Source: Hoylesella oralis ATCC 33269 (GTDB lineage: Bacteria; Bacteroidota; Bacteroidia; Bacteroidales; Bacteroidaceae). Taken from it: a stretch of 64,000 nt of DNA. The stretch lies in contig NZ_GL833119.1 of the NCBI RefSeq assembly GCF_000185145.2, positions 1,677,464 to 1,741,463 on the forward strand, read 5' to 3'. The notes under the pieces were generated by a model. It had not been told where the DNA came from and ran no database searches. It saw only the letters and a list, made by a program, of their open reading frames with translations. This document shows, piece by piece, positions 37,124 through 46,383 of the stretch. The stretch's first letter is position 1. Each line of letters opens with the position of its first letter. Made by a program: the position numbers and the translations under genes.

Positions 37124-38119
37124 ATGGCAGAAGCGATTGATATCCGCGAATTGAATATTCGGATAGAACAGCAAAGCGGTTTCGTTACCAATTTAGTGGC
37201 AGGTATGGACCGTGTAATAGTGGGGCAGAAGCATTTGGTAGATTCATTGCTCATTTCATTGTTAAGTGATGGACACATATTACTTGAGGGAGTGCCCGGT
37301 TTGGCAAAGACATTGGCAATAAAAACTCTATCGCAACTAATAGATGCAGTTTACAGTCGTATACAGTTTACCCCCGATTTGCTTCCTGCGGATGTTGTGG
37401 GAACGATGATCTATTCGCAGAAAGGCGAAAAGTTTCAAGTAAAAAGAGGGCCGGTGTTTGCCAACTTCGTGTTGGCTGATGAAATCAATAGAGCTCCGGC
37501 AAAGGTGCAGAGTGCATTGCTCGAAGCTATGCAAGAGCATCAGGTAACGATTGGTGAAACCACATTCTCGCTTCCTAATCCATTTCTTGTAATGGCCACC
37601 CAGAATCCCATTGAGCAGGAGGGAACATATCAGTTGCCGGAAGCTCAGGTTGATCGTTTTATGTTGAAAGTAGTTATTGGGTATCCGACGATAGAGGAGG
37701 AGAAATTGATTATTCGTGAAAACCTGCAGGGAGAACTCCCGAAGGTTAAGCCTGTTACGACGGCCGCCGAGATATTGAATGCACGTAAGATTGTGAACGA
37801 AGTATATATTGATGAGAAAATAGAACAATATATCGCCGATATCGTATTCGCAAGTCGTTATCCGGAACGCTACGGATTGCCGGAATTAAAAGATATGATA
37901 ACATTCGGTGGCTCTCCTCGTGCAAGTATTAATTTGGCCAAGGCAGCCCGTGCTTATGCTTTTATTAAGCACCGCGGTTATGTTGTTCCGGAGGATATTA
38001 GGGCTGTAGCGCATGATGTGATGCGGCATCGTATAGGATTAAGTTACGAAGCAGAGGCAAGCAATGTAACCAGTGAGGATATTGTAAGTAAGATTATCAA
38101 TAAGGTGGAAGTACCATAA
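37124..38119 (+). CDS. moxR: MoxR-family AAA+ ATPase of the bat cluster
   Basis: MoxR ATPases act as chaperones for von Willebrand A-domain proteins, here probably BatA and BatB. The 331-aa protein has Walker A GVPGLAKT near residue 47, Walker B VLADEINRAPAKVQ, the sensor region MATQNPIEQEGTYQLPEAQ, and a C-terminal lid domain. It is the first gene of a co-directional cluster moxR-DUF58-Bat-batA-batB-batC-batDE, the Bacteroides aerotolerance arrangement. Confidence 0.93.
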   Translation: MAEAIDIRELNIRIEQQSGFVTNLVAGMDRVIVGQKHLVDSLLISLLSDGHILLEGVPGLAKTLAIKTLSQLIDAVYSRIQFTPDLLPADVVGTMIYSQKGEKFQVKRGPVFANFVLADEINRAPAKVQSALLEAMQEHQVTIGETTFSLPNPFLVMATQNPIEQEGTYQLPEAQVDRFMLKVVIGYPTIEEEKLIIRENLQGELPKVKPVTTAAEILNARKIVNEVYIDEKIEQYIADIVFASRYPERYGLPELKDMITFGGSPRASINLAKAARAYAFIKHRGYVVPEDIRAVAHDVMRHRIGLSYEAEASNVTSEDIVSKIINKVEVP

Positions 38120-38157
38120 GAAGTTAATTACATTGCAAATTTATAAAAAGCGAGAGT

Positions 38158-39030
38158 TTGGAAACGCAAGAGATATTAAAGAAAGTACGTAAAATAGAGA
38201 TTAAGACTCGAGGATTGAGTCAAAATATCTTCGCAGGACAATACCATTCGGCATTCAAAGGACGAGGTATGGCTTTCTCTGAAGTGAGGGAATACCAGTT
38301 CGGCGATGATGTTCGTGATATCGATTGGAACGTTACGGCTCGTTTCCATCGCCCGTTTGTTAAAGTGTTCGAAGAAGAACGCGAACTTACGGTAATGCTC
38401 CTTATTGATGTTTCCGGTTCATTGGATTTCGGAACAAGGCGGCAATTTAAGCGGGATATGGCAACAGAAATTGCGGCGACGATTGCTTTCAGCGCCATTC
38501 AAAATAATGATAAGATCGGCGTAATATTTTTTTCCGACAGAATAGAAAAGTATATTCCTCCTAAGAAGGGGCGTAAGCATATACTTTATATTATAAGGGA
38601 AATGCTCGATTTTCATCCGCAAAGCAAGAGAACCGATATCGGTGCAGCTATAGAGTATCTTACAAGAGTGATGAAACGACGCTGCACAGCATTTGTGTTA
38701 AGCGATTTTTATTCGCAGAACAGTTTCCTGAATCAATTGCAGATAGCTAATAGAAAGCACGATGTCGTGGCTATTCAGGTGTACGATCCGGCTGCTAAAT
38801 CTCTACCTAATATCGGTTTGATGAAAGTAAAGGATGCTGAGACCGGATACGAGATGTTTATAGATACCGGTTCGAATAAACTTCGCAAGGCGCATGCCCG
38901 CTATTGGTTAGAGCGTGAGCATGAACTGAAGGAGACGTTTGCCAAAAGCAATGTAGATTGGATAAGTATTGCAACAAATGAAGATTATGTAAGAGCAATG
39001 ATGCTTCTTTTTGCACAAAGAGGAAACTGA
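38158..39030 (+). CDS. DUF58 von Willebrand A-like protein
   Basis: This 290-aa cytoplasmic protein is of the DUF58 family, which regularly follows moxR. The family motif FSEVREYQFGDDVRDIDWNV occurs near residue 41, and an integrin-like metal site (LLIDVSGSLDFG) near residue 81. The start is TTG at 38158; no ATG lies upstream in this frame. Its partner is probably the MoxR ATPase; the molecular role is not established. Confidence 0.9.
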   Translation: METQEILKKVRKIEIKTRGLSQNIFAGQYHSAFKGRGMAFSEVREYQFGDDVRDIDWNVTARFHRPFVKVFEEERELTVMLLIDVSGSLDFGTRRQFKRDMATEIAATIAFSAIQNNDKIGVIFFSDRIEKYIPPKKGRKHILYIIREMLDFHPQSKRTDIGAAIEYLTRVMKRRCTAFVLSDFYSQNSFLNQLQIANRKHDVVAIQVYDPAAKSLPNIGLMKVKDAETGYEMFIDTGSNKLRKAHARYWLEREHELKETFAKSNVDWISIATNEDYVRAMMLLFAQRGN

Positions 39031-39093
39031 CGGTGTGTGAGCAAATCGGTAATTTGAGTTTTTTTGAAGTGAGATATTAATATATAAATATTG

Positions 39094-40179
39094 GTGAGAT
39101 CGAGATATTTTAAACATATAGTATTGATGCTTGTATGTGTAGTTCATGCATTAACGGTCATGTCGCAGGTATCTGTTGTACAGAAAGTCGACTCAGTTGG
39201 AATTATGATCGGGCAACAGGCTCATTTAACCGTGGACGTAACCGCTCACAAGGGTGCTCGTATTATCTTCCCAGCATTGAAACCTTTGCATTATCTCGTT
39301 CCCGGAGTAGAGTTACTTGATATTTCCACCGGTGATACGACATCGTTAGACAATGGCATGATAAAGGTTTCCAAGACGTATACCATTACTTCGTTTGATG
39401 AAAAACTTTATGCGATACCGGGAATTAAAGTAAAAATAGATGGCAAAAACGTAGAAGGAAATACCGTAGCATTGAAAGTTGTTACAATGGATGTGGATAC
39501 ATTGCATCCCAATCAGTTTTTTCCTCCGAAAGATGTACAAAATAATCCTTTCCTTTGGAAAGAATGGAGCCCGATGTTTTGGTTATCTTTGCTTGTAGCA
39601 ATACTATGTGCAATAGGGGGATATCTTTTTATAAGGCTAAAACAGAATAAGCCGATTATCACGCATATTAGGATCGTAAAACATATTCCTGCGCATCAAC
39701 GTGCTATGAACGAAATAGACAAAATCAAGTCTGATCGCATGAATATATCTGAAAATCAAAAGGAATATTATACGCTTCTGACCGATACATTAAGGCAGTA
39801 TATACAAGAACGTTTCGGGTTCAATGCCATGGAGATGACAAGTTCCGAAATCATATTCAAACTGCAAGAGGCAGGTGACCGGAAGATGATCGATGAACTT
39901 CGGGAACTTTTTCAGACGGCAGACCTTGTAAAGTTCGCCAAATATTCTACGCAGATCAACGAAAACGATTTGAATTTGGTCAATGCGATAAACTTTATCG
40001 ATCAGACTAAGATAGAAGGGCAGCCCACAGAAGAACGTATTGTTCCGGAACTTAGTGCCGATGATATTAGGTCGAGACACTACAGATTGACTACCAAGAT
40101 ATTGCTGTATGCAATTGCTGCTATGGTTGCCGGTCTGCTTATTTACGTGGTATATAATTGTTATGAGTTGTTGTTGTAA
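39094..40179 (+). CDS. Bat-cluster membrane protein with signal peptide
   Basis: The product is about 361 aa and has a signal peptide (VLMLVCVVHALTVMSQ), a beta-rich periplasmic domain, a membrane segment (MFWLSLLVAILCAIGGYLFI) near residue 156, a cytoplasmic helical part (YYTLLTDTLRQYIQERFGFN), and a C-terminal membrane segment. It resembles the uncharacterised protein usually found between DUF58 and BatA, and the C-terminal half of BatD. The start is uncertain: GTG 39094 or TTG 39091. The function is unknown, but the position indicates the Bat complex. Confidence 0.8.
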   Translation: MRSRYFKHIVLMLVCVVHALTVMSQVSVVQKVDSVGIMIGQQAHLTVDVTAHKGARIIFPALKPLHYLVPGVELLDISTGDTTSLDNGMIKVSKTYTITSFDEKLYAIPGIKVKIDGKNVEGNTVALKVVTMDVDTLHPNQFFPPKDVQNNPFLWKEWSPMFWLSLLVAILCAIGGYLFIRLKQNKPIITHIRIVKHIPAHQRAMNEIDKIKSDRMNISENQKEYYTLLTDTLRQYIQERFGFNAMEMTSSEIIFKLQEAGDRKMIDELRELFQTADLVKFAKYSTQINENDLNLVNAINFIDQTKIEGQPTEERIVPELSADDIRSRHYRLTTKILLYAIAAMVAGLLIYVVYNCYELLL

Positions 40180-40230
40180 CAGTCTTTTTGACTTTCTTCT
40201 TGCAGCTTCTAACGTTTAAATGAAAGAAAA

Positions 40231-41229
40231 GTGGAATTTGTAAACAAAGAATATTTCCTTCTACTGCTATTGCTGATACCATATATTTTATGGTATTTTA
40301 TGTATCGTAAGAAGAGCGAGCCAACGATGCAGCTGAGTGATACGCATGCCTATCAGTTTGCACCGAAGAGTTGGCGCATTCGGTTGATTCACTTGCCAAT
40401 GTTACTTCGGTGTATTACCTTTACGCTTATCATCATTGTACTCGCTCGTCCCCAAACACATAATGCGTGGGATAAAAAATCTGTAGAAGGTATAGATATT
40501 ATGCTGGCAATGGATGTCTCTACTTCGATGCTGGCGGAAGACCTGCATCCTAATCGAATAGAGGCTGCAAAGGCTGTTGCCGCAGAGTTTATAGCAGGGC
40601 GTCCTAATGATAACATAGGGCTTACAATATTTGCAGGCGAGGCATTTACACAATGCCCAATGACGACAGACCATGCTTCTTTACTCAATCTTTTGCAAAA
40701 CGTTCGTACCGATATTGCTGCCCGTGGATTGATACAAGATGGTACGGCCGTGGGAATGGGACTTGCCAATGCCGTTTCGCGGCTGAAAGATTCTAAGGCG
40801 AAGAGCAAGGTAGTTATCTTATTGACCGATGGAAGTAACAATATGGGTGATTTATCTCCGATGACTTCGGCACAGATAGCGAAAAGTCTTGGTATAAGAG
40901 TCTATACTATAGGTGTGGGTACGAATAAGGTGGCAAGATATCCGATGCCTGTTACCGGCGGCATACAATATGTCAATATCCCAGTAGAAATAGATACTAA
41001 AACATTGAGCGATATTGCTGCAACTACCGATGGAAACTTTTACAGAGCAACTAATAATCGTGAACTTAAGCAAATCTATAATGACATAGATAAACTGGAA
41101 AAGACGAAGATGGACGTTAAGAAATACTCAAAACGCTATGAAGGTTACCAACCTTTTGCCATAGCAGCAATCTTATGTCTGTTGCTCGAGATACTATTAA
41201 GGACGATAGTATTTAGGAGAATACCTTGA
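40231..41229 (+). CDS. batA: BatA, von Willebrand A-domain membrane protein
   Basis: This 332-aa protein has N-terminal membrane segments (LLLLLLIPYILWYFMY and LLRCITFTLIIIVLA), a VWA domain with an intact metal-ion site motif (LAMDVSTSMLAEDL), and a C-terminal membrane helix. BatA is part of the Bacteroides aerotolerance system, reported to aid growth after oxygen exposure in Bacteroides fragilis. It starts at GTG 40231; an ATG at 40220 is in another frame and stops after seven codons. batB follows in the same direction. Confidence 0.93.
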   Translation: MEFVNKEYFLLLLLLIPYILWYFMYRKKSEPTMQLSDTHAYQFAPKSWRIRLIHLPMLLRCITFTLIIIVLARPQTHNAWDKKSVEGIDIMLAMDVSTSMLAEDLHPNRIEAAKAVAAEFIAGRPNDNIGLTIFAGEAFTQCPMTTDHASLLNLLQNVRTDIAARGLIQDGTAVGMGLANAVSRLKDSKAKSKVVILLTDGSNNMGDLSPMTSAQIAKSLGIRVYTIGVGTNKVARYPMPVTGGIQYVNIPVEIDTKTLSDIAATTDGNFYRATNNRELKQIYNDIDKLEKTKMDVKKYSKRYEGYQPFAIAAILCLLLEILLRTIVFRRIP

Positions 41230-41272
41230 TTACGTTCTTATTAAGTTGTTGATAATTAATGATTAAGTAAGT

Positions 41273-42295
41273 ATGTTTAGATTTGAAGATTCCATATATC
41301 TTTGGCTTTTATTGATAATACCCGTATTGGTTGTTATCAGATTTTTCGTATGGGAGCGTCGGAAAAAGAAATTGAGAGCATTCGGAGATATTGAATTAAT
41401 TAGGAGATTAACTCCTGACGTATCTAAATATAGACCTACAGTGAAGTTCTCATTGCTTCTTTCCGCCTTGGCTTTATTGATTGTTATGCTTGCCCGTCCG
41501 CAAATGGGGACAAAAGTATCACATGAAAAGCGTAACGGTATAGAAGCTATTATAGCTTTAGATATCTCGAATTCTATGATGGCCGAGGATGTTACTCCCT
41601 CGCGTCTTGCCAAAAGCAAATTGCTTGTAGAGAATTTAGTAGATAACTTTACTAATGATAAAATAGGTTTGATAGTATTTGCAGGGGATGCTTTCGTACA
41701 GTTGCCGATAACAAGCGATTATGTAAGTGCCAAGATGTTCTTGCAAAATATCGATCCCTCTTTGATTGCAACACAAGGAACCGACATTGCCGGAGCTATT
41801 AATTTGGCATCGAAGAGTTTTACTCAACAAGATAAAGTGGGTAAAGCTATCATAGTAATTACCGACGGTGAAGACCACGAAGGCGGTGCCATTGAGGCAG
41901 CTAAGGCGGCAAGGGCCAAGGGATATAACATATTTATATTAGGCATAGGCAGTACGAATGGGGCGCCTATACCTATGGCCAATGGCGGTTATTTGCAGGA
42001 TGCATCCGGACAAACTGTAATGACTAAACTTAACGAACAGATGTGTAAAGAGATTGCACAGGCCGGCAACGGAACTTATATCCATGTAGATAATACGAGC
42101 GATGCACAGGAGAAGTTAAATGATGAGTTGACCAAGCTCCAAAAGGGGGAGAGTGATAGCGTGATCTACAGTGCGTATGATGAGCAATTTGTTGCTTTCG
42201 GTATCCTTGCATTGCTGCTCCTGATAGCCGAAGTATGTATTCTTGAAAGTAAAAATCCGCTGTTGAAAAATGTACGGTTGTTTAAAAAGAAATGA
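41273..42295 (+). CDS. batB: BatB, von Willebrand A-domain membrane protein
   Basis: It is a paralogue of BatA, 340 aa. It has two N-terminal membrane segments, a VWA domain with ALDISNSMMAED near residue 90 and ITDGEDHEGG, and a C-terminal membrane helix (FGILALLLLIAEVCIL). It is thought to form a membrane complex with BatA. Its stop codon overlaps the batC start (ATGA), so the two are translationally coupled. Confidence 0.93.
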   Translation: MFRFEDSIYLWLLLIIPVLVVIRFFVWERRKKKLRAFGDIELIRRLTPDVSKYRPTVKFSLLLSALALLIVMLARPQMGTKVSHEKRNGIEAIIALDISNSMMAEDVTPSRLAKSKLLVENLVDNFTNDKIGLIVFAGDAFVQLPITSDYVSAKMFLQNIDPSLIATQGTDIAGAINLASKSFTQQDKVGKAIIVITDGEDHEGGAIEAAKAARAKGYNIFILGIGSTNGAPIPMANGGYLQDASGQTVMTKLNEQMCKEIAQAGNGTYIHVDNTSDAQEKLNDELTKLQKGESDSVIYSAYDEQFVAFGILALLLLIAEVCILESKNPLLKNVRLFKKK

Positions 42296-42996
42296 TTGGA
42301 ATGATGAATAATTTCCTACGTTACATATTTGTTATGCTTGTTTTGGTGCTATGTAATAATGCTTACTCGCAGACCGATCGACAGTCCATTCGCAGTGGAA
42401 ACAGATTGTATCGGCAGCAAAATTACGCGAAAGCTGAAGTCGAGTACCGAAAAGCATTAGGGAGAAATCCCAATAATGTACAGGCTATGTATAATTTGGG
42501 TTGTGCCTTGATGCAGCAACAGAAAGATTCGGCTGCAGTCATTCAGTTTCAGAATGCCGGTAAAGCAGAGAGCGGAAAGGCAAGAAAGGCCATGATCTAT
42601 CACAATATCGGAGTTGTATGCCAAAAACATCAGATGTACAGTGAAGCTATTGAGGCTTATAAAGAAAGTTTGAGGAATAATCCTGATGATAATGAAACTC
42701 GCTATAACCTTGCTCTTTGCAAAAAACTCTCCAAGAACCAGAAACAAAATCAGAACAAAGATAAAGATAAAAAAAATAATAAGAATAACGATAAACAAAA
42801 GCAAAATAAGGATAAAGACAAAGATAAACAAGATAAAAACAAGGACAAACAGCAACAACAACCTAAAGACCAAATGAGTAAAGACAATGCAGAACAGCTT
42901 TTGAATGCAGCTATGCAGGAAGAAAAAGCCACTCAACAACGGCTCAGGCAAGCTATGCAGCAGCAGCGTTCCAAACGTTTACAGAAGAATTGGTGA
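42292..42996 (+). CDS. batC: BatC, periplasmic TPR protein
   Basis: This 234-aa protein has a signal peptide (LRYIFVMLVLVLCNNAYSQ) and TPR units (YAKAEVEYRKALGRNPNNVQ and YSEAIEAYKESLRNNPDDNE). It then has a low-complexity Lys/Asn/Asp/Gln-rich stretch of about 45 residues, with repeated KDK and NKD, and a Gln-rich end. The start overlaps the batB stop by 4 nt. It belongs to the bat cluster; the polar low-complexity part may be a flexible linker. Confidence 0.88.
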   Translation: MIGMMNNFLRYIFVMLVLVLCNNAYSQTDRQSIRSGNRLYRQQNYAKAEVEYRKALGRNPNNVQAMYNLGCALMQQQKDSAAVIQFQNAGKAESGKARKAMIYHNIGVVCQKHQMYSEAIEAYKESLRNNPDDNETRYNLALCKKLSKNQKQNQNKDKDKKNNKNNDKQKQNKDKDKDKQDKNKDKQQQQPKDQMSKDNAEQLLNAAMQEEKATQQRLRQAMQQQRSKRLQKNW

Positions 42997-43043
42997 TTAT
43001 GAGGCATTGTTGTGTTGGTAGATATATGTTAATAAAGGCCATT

Positions 43044-45635
43044 ATGAATAACTGTTTCAGATATATATTCATTCTTATAATATCCGTTGTATACGGTCGA
43101 GGAACAGTCTACGCACAAACTATTTCTGTTTCTGTTCCGTCACAGGTTGCTGCCGGAGAAAATTTCCGACTTGCATATACGGTTAGCACTGATGAAGTGG
43201 AAGATTTTAGAGCCGGTAATATTCCTGCAGCCTTGGAAGTTATTGCAGGGCCATACACATCCCGACAATCAAGTTATCAAATGGTTAATGGGCATACAAG
43301 CAGCTCTTCGTCCATTACTTTTACTTATACGCTTTATGCTTCTAAAAATGGTACTTTTACGATACCGGCTGCTCATGCTGTTATTGGAGGGAAAACTGTT
43401 GCATCGAAAGCTGTCAGAATAAGTGTTTCGGGGAAAGCTCGTAACAATGGCGGAGCTCCGAATATGCATAACGACTATGACGGCTCTCAGGTGCGTTCTG
43501 CCGGTTCTGCTATTTCGGGTAACGATCTTTTTATTAAGGTTAGTGCCAATAAAAGGAGAGTGCATGAGCAGGAACCTATTTTGCTTACTTACAAAGTTTA
43601 TACTTTGGTTGAGCTGACACAACTTGAAGGTAAGATGCCCGACCTTAATGGTTTCCATACTCAAGAAGTAAAGCTCCCGCAACAGAAGAGTTTCCATATA
43701 GAGAAAGTAAACGGAAGGAATTACCGCTGTGTAACATGGAGTCAGTATGTAATGTATCCTCAAATGACGGGTAAACTTGAAATTCCGAGCATCACGTTTA
43801 AAGGTATAGTGGTTCAGGAAAACCGTTCTGTCGATCCTTTCGAGGCGTTCTTTAACGGAGGTTCCGGTTATGTAGAAGTCAAACGTAATATTGTGGCTCC
43901 GAGTGTTGCCATACAAGTAGATCCGTTGCCCCAACGTCCTGCAGGCTTCTCTGGTGGAGTCGGTAAATTTAATATTACTGCCCAGATAAATCATAATACT
44001 GTGAAAGCAGGCGATCCTGTTTCGTTACGTGTAGTTGTTGGCGGTATTGGTAATTTGAAGTTGATTAAGCAACCCGAATTACAATTACCGAAAGATTTTG
44101 ATAAATATGATCCCAAAATAATCGATAAAACTAAGCTTACGGAGAATGGAGTAGAGGGAAATATGATATATGATTTCCTTGTGGTTCCCCGTAACCAAGG
44201 AAATTATACCATTCCGGCAATCGCTTTTACTTATTATGATACATCTATTGATGCTTATAAGACTATCAAAACGCAGGCTTTTCATATAACAGTAGAGAAG
44301 GGGGATGGGAAAGGAGGTGCCATAACCGATTATTCTTCGGAAGAAGACAAGGATATCCACGCACTTAAGTTAGGCACAACCGTTTTACATAAGGATGGGG
44401 AATTCTTCTATGGAAGTAATACCTATTGGATTTGTCTTCTCTTTTTATTGATGGTTTTTGTAGCACTTCTTGTTATTTTCCGCAAAAGAGCTCTTGATAA
44501 TGCAGATATTGTAAAGATGCGTGGTAAAAAGGCTAATAAAGTTGCAACCAAACGATTGAAGAAAGCCAATAGCCTGATGTTGGCTGGTAGGCAGAACGAA
44601 TTCTACGACGAAGTGCTACATGCTCTTTGGGGATATGTAAGCGATAAATTGAATATGCCGGCAGAACAACTCTCGCGAGAGAACATTGCAGATAACCTGC
44701 ATCGGTATCAGATAAACGATGAAACGATCGGTAAGTTCATTTCTGCGCTTGATGAATGTGAATTTGAACGTTATGCTCCCGGAGATACAGCCGGTAATAT
44801 GAACAAGACTTTCGAGTCGGCAATGACCGCAATTATGGATATTGAAAGAGTAATGAAAAAGGGGCATGGATCGAAAGGCCGTATCTTTACAAATCGTACC
44901 GTGCTGTTGTTGTTACTGATTATTTTTGTACCATTGTCTTCATTGGCAATAACAAAAGAAAATGCCGATACGGAATATCGTAAAGGTAATTACCAACAAG
45001 CAATTAAAGATTACGAAGAATTGCTAAAGCAGGGAGTATCTGCAGATTTATATTATAATCTGGGTAATGCCTATTTCCGTACTAATAATATAACACAGGC
45101 AGTATTGGCTTATGAACGTGCTTATGTGTTATCGCCCGGAGATAAGGATATTCGTTTCAATTTACAGTTCGCACGTAGTCGTACGATAGATAAGATTACG
45201 CCGGAAAGTGAAATGTTTTTTATTACTTGGTATCATTCGCTTGTTAATTTGATGAGTGTCGATGAGTGGGCTGTAACAGCTATCAGTTCATTGATTATCG
45301 CACTGATTTTAATGTTGCTCTATTTGTTCGGGCCTCGTCTTGTGTTGCGCAAGATTGGTTTTTATGGCGGAGTAGCTTTCGTATTGCTTTTTCTTTTAAG
45401 CAATGTATTGGCTTATCAACAGAAATTGCAGTTTGAAAAACGAACGGGAGCTGTCGTTATAGCTCCCTCGGCCGGTATAAAAAATACGCCTGTACATAGT
45501 GGTAATGATGAGTTTGTGATACACGAAGGCACGCGTGTAGACGTCACTGATGATAGTATGAAGGGGTGGCGTGGAATACGTCTTGCCGATGGCAGGGAAG
45601 GATGGATATTGACTTCGCAGATTGAAGAAATCTAA
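43044..45635 (+). CDS. BatD-BatE fusion protein
   Basis: This is one continuous 863-aa frame. The first about 625 residues are BatD-like: signal peptide ending VYAQ, a beta-rich oxygen-tolerance domain (SVPSQVAAGENFRLAYTVST), a membrane segment (YWICLLFLLMVFVALLVIF), and a cytoplasmic tail. Then an internal membrane segment (TVLLLLLIIFVPLSSLA) leads into a BatE-like part. That part has TPR units (ADTEYRKGNYQQAIKDYEEL), two membrane helices and a C-terminal SH3-like domain (GWRGIRLADGREGWILTSQI). batD and batE are separate genes in Bacteroides fragilis as I recall. I chose ATG 43044 because the signal peptide begins there; the frame is open from 42990 (TTG). Confidence 0.85.
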   Translation: MNNCFRYIFILIISVVYGRGTVYAQTISVSVPSQVAAGENFRLAYTVSTDEVEDFRAGNIPAALEVIAGPYTSRQSSYQMVNGHTSSSSSITFTYTLYASKNGTFTIPAAHAVIGGKTVASKAVRISVSGKARNNGGAPNMHNDYDGSQVRSAGSAISGNDLFIKVSANKRRVHEQEPILLTYKVYTLVELTQLEGKMPDLNGFHTQEVKLPQQKSFHIEKVNGRNYRCVTWSQYVMYPQMTGKLEIPSITFKGIVVQENRSVDPFEAFFNGGSGYVEVKRNIVAPSVAIQVDPLPQRPAGFSGGVGKFNITAQINHNTVKAGDPVSLRVVVGGIGNLKLIKQPELQLPKDFDKYDPKIIDKTKLTENGVEGNMIYDFLVVPRNQGNYTIPAIAFTYYDTSIDAYKTIKTQAFHITVEKGDGKGGAITDYSSEEDKDIHALKLGTTVLHKDGEFFYGSNTYWICLLFLLMVFVALLVIFRKRALDNADIVKMRGKKANKVATKRLKKANSLMLAGRQNEFYDEVLHALWGYVSDKLNMPAEQLSRENIADNLHRYQINDETIGKFISALDECEFERYAPGDTAGNMNKTFESAMTAIMDIERVMKKGHGSKGRIFTNRTVLLLLLIIFVPLSSLAITKENADTEYRKGNYQQAIKDYEELLKQGVSADLYYNLGNAYFRTNNITQAVLAYERAYVLSPGDKDIRFNLQFARSRTIDKITPESEMFFITWYHSLVNLMSVDEWAVTAISSLIIALILMLLYLFGPRLVLRKIGFYGGVAFVLLFLLSNVLAYQQKLQFEKRTGAVVIAPSAGIKNTPVHSGNDEFVIHEGTRVDVTDDSMKGWRGIRLADGREGWILTSQIEEI

Positions 45636-45665
45636 GAAAGAACGCGTATAAAATAATATCGATTG

Positions 45666-46367
45666 ATGGATATACAAGGATTGATAGAGGCAGATAGGAT
45701 GTTGTTAGGTTTCTTCAACGGTTCCGACTCCTTATTCTTGGATGGCTTGATGGTAACTTTTACATCCGGCCTGACATGGCTGCCTTTATATTTATCTTTG
45801 TTTTATCTTGTTGTCAAGAATAATGAGACGATGGGACAAATATGTCTGATTATCGGTTGTGCATTGTTATGTGTGGTTCTTGCAGACGGAATGGCCGATG
45901 GAATAATGAAACCCCTTGTGGCACGCAGCCGTCCGAGCAATGATCCTATCATTAAATATACTATTGATATCGTCGACAATATGCGTGAAACAGGTTATAG
46001 TTTCTTCTCTGCTCATGCTGCTAATACATTTTCTTTGGCCTTGTTCTTCAGCTTGCTTGTGAAGGATAGGATTTTTACCGTTTTTATGATCGGATGGTCT
46101 GTCTTGAATTGCTATACCCGTTTATATTTAGGAGTGCATTATCCTTCAGATATCTTGGTAGGTTTGTTATGGGGAACCATTTGCGGAACACTCTCTTATA
46201 TTCTTTTTAGGTACGTTTATAATCGCATATCACCCAAAAACAATTATGTGTCGTCACAATATACTGTTACAGGTTACGCACTTACCGATATCAATATCGT
46301 GATCACGGTTGTATGTCTGATACTTATATATGCAGTTCTCCGCGCATTGTTCGTATTTTATATTTAA
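45666..46367 (+). CDS. PAP2-family membrane phosphatase
   Basis: This 233-aa integral membrane phosphatase carries the PAP2 signature in three parts: KPLVARSRP, FFSAHAAN and YLGVHYPSD. Such enzymes hydrolyse lipid phosphates, for example undecaprenyl or phosphatidylglycerol phosphates; the substrate here is unknown. Five to six hydrophobic segments are visible. The start is ATG 45666; a TTG at 45663 would add one residue. It follows the bat cluster and precedes queA by 16 nt. Confidence 0.88.
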   Translation: MDIQGLIEADRMLLGFFNGSDSLFLDGLMVTFTSGLTWLPLYLSLFYLVVKNNETMGQICLIIGCALLCVVLADGMADGIMKPLVARSRPSNDPIIKYTIDIVDNMRETGYSFFSAHAANTFSLALFFSLLVKDRIFTVFMIGWSVLNCYTRLYLGVHYPSDILVGLLWGTICGTLSYILFRYVYNRISPKNNYVSSQYTVTGYALTDINIVITVVCLILIYAVLRALFVFYI

Positions 46368-46383
46368 TGTCTTACCTAAATTG

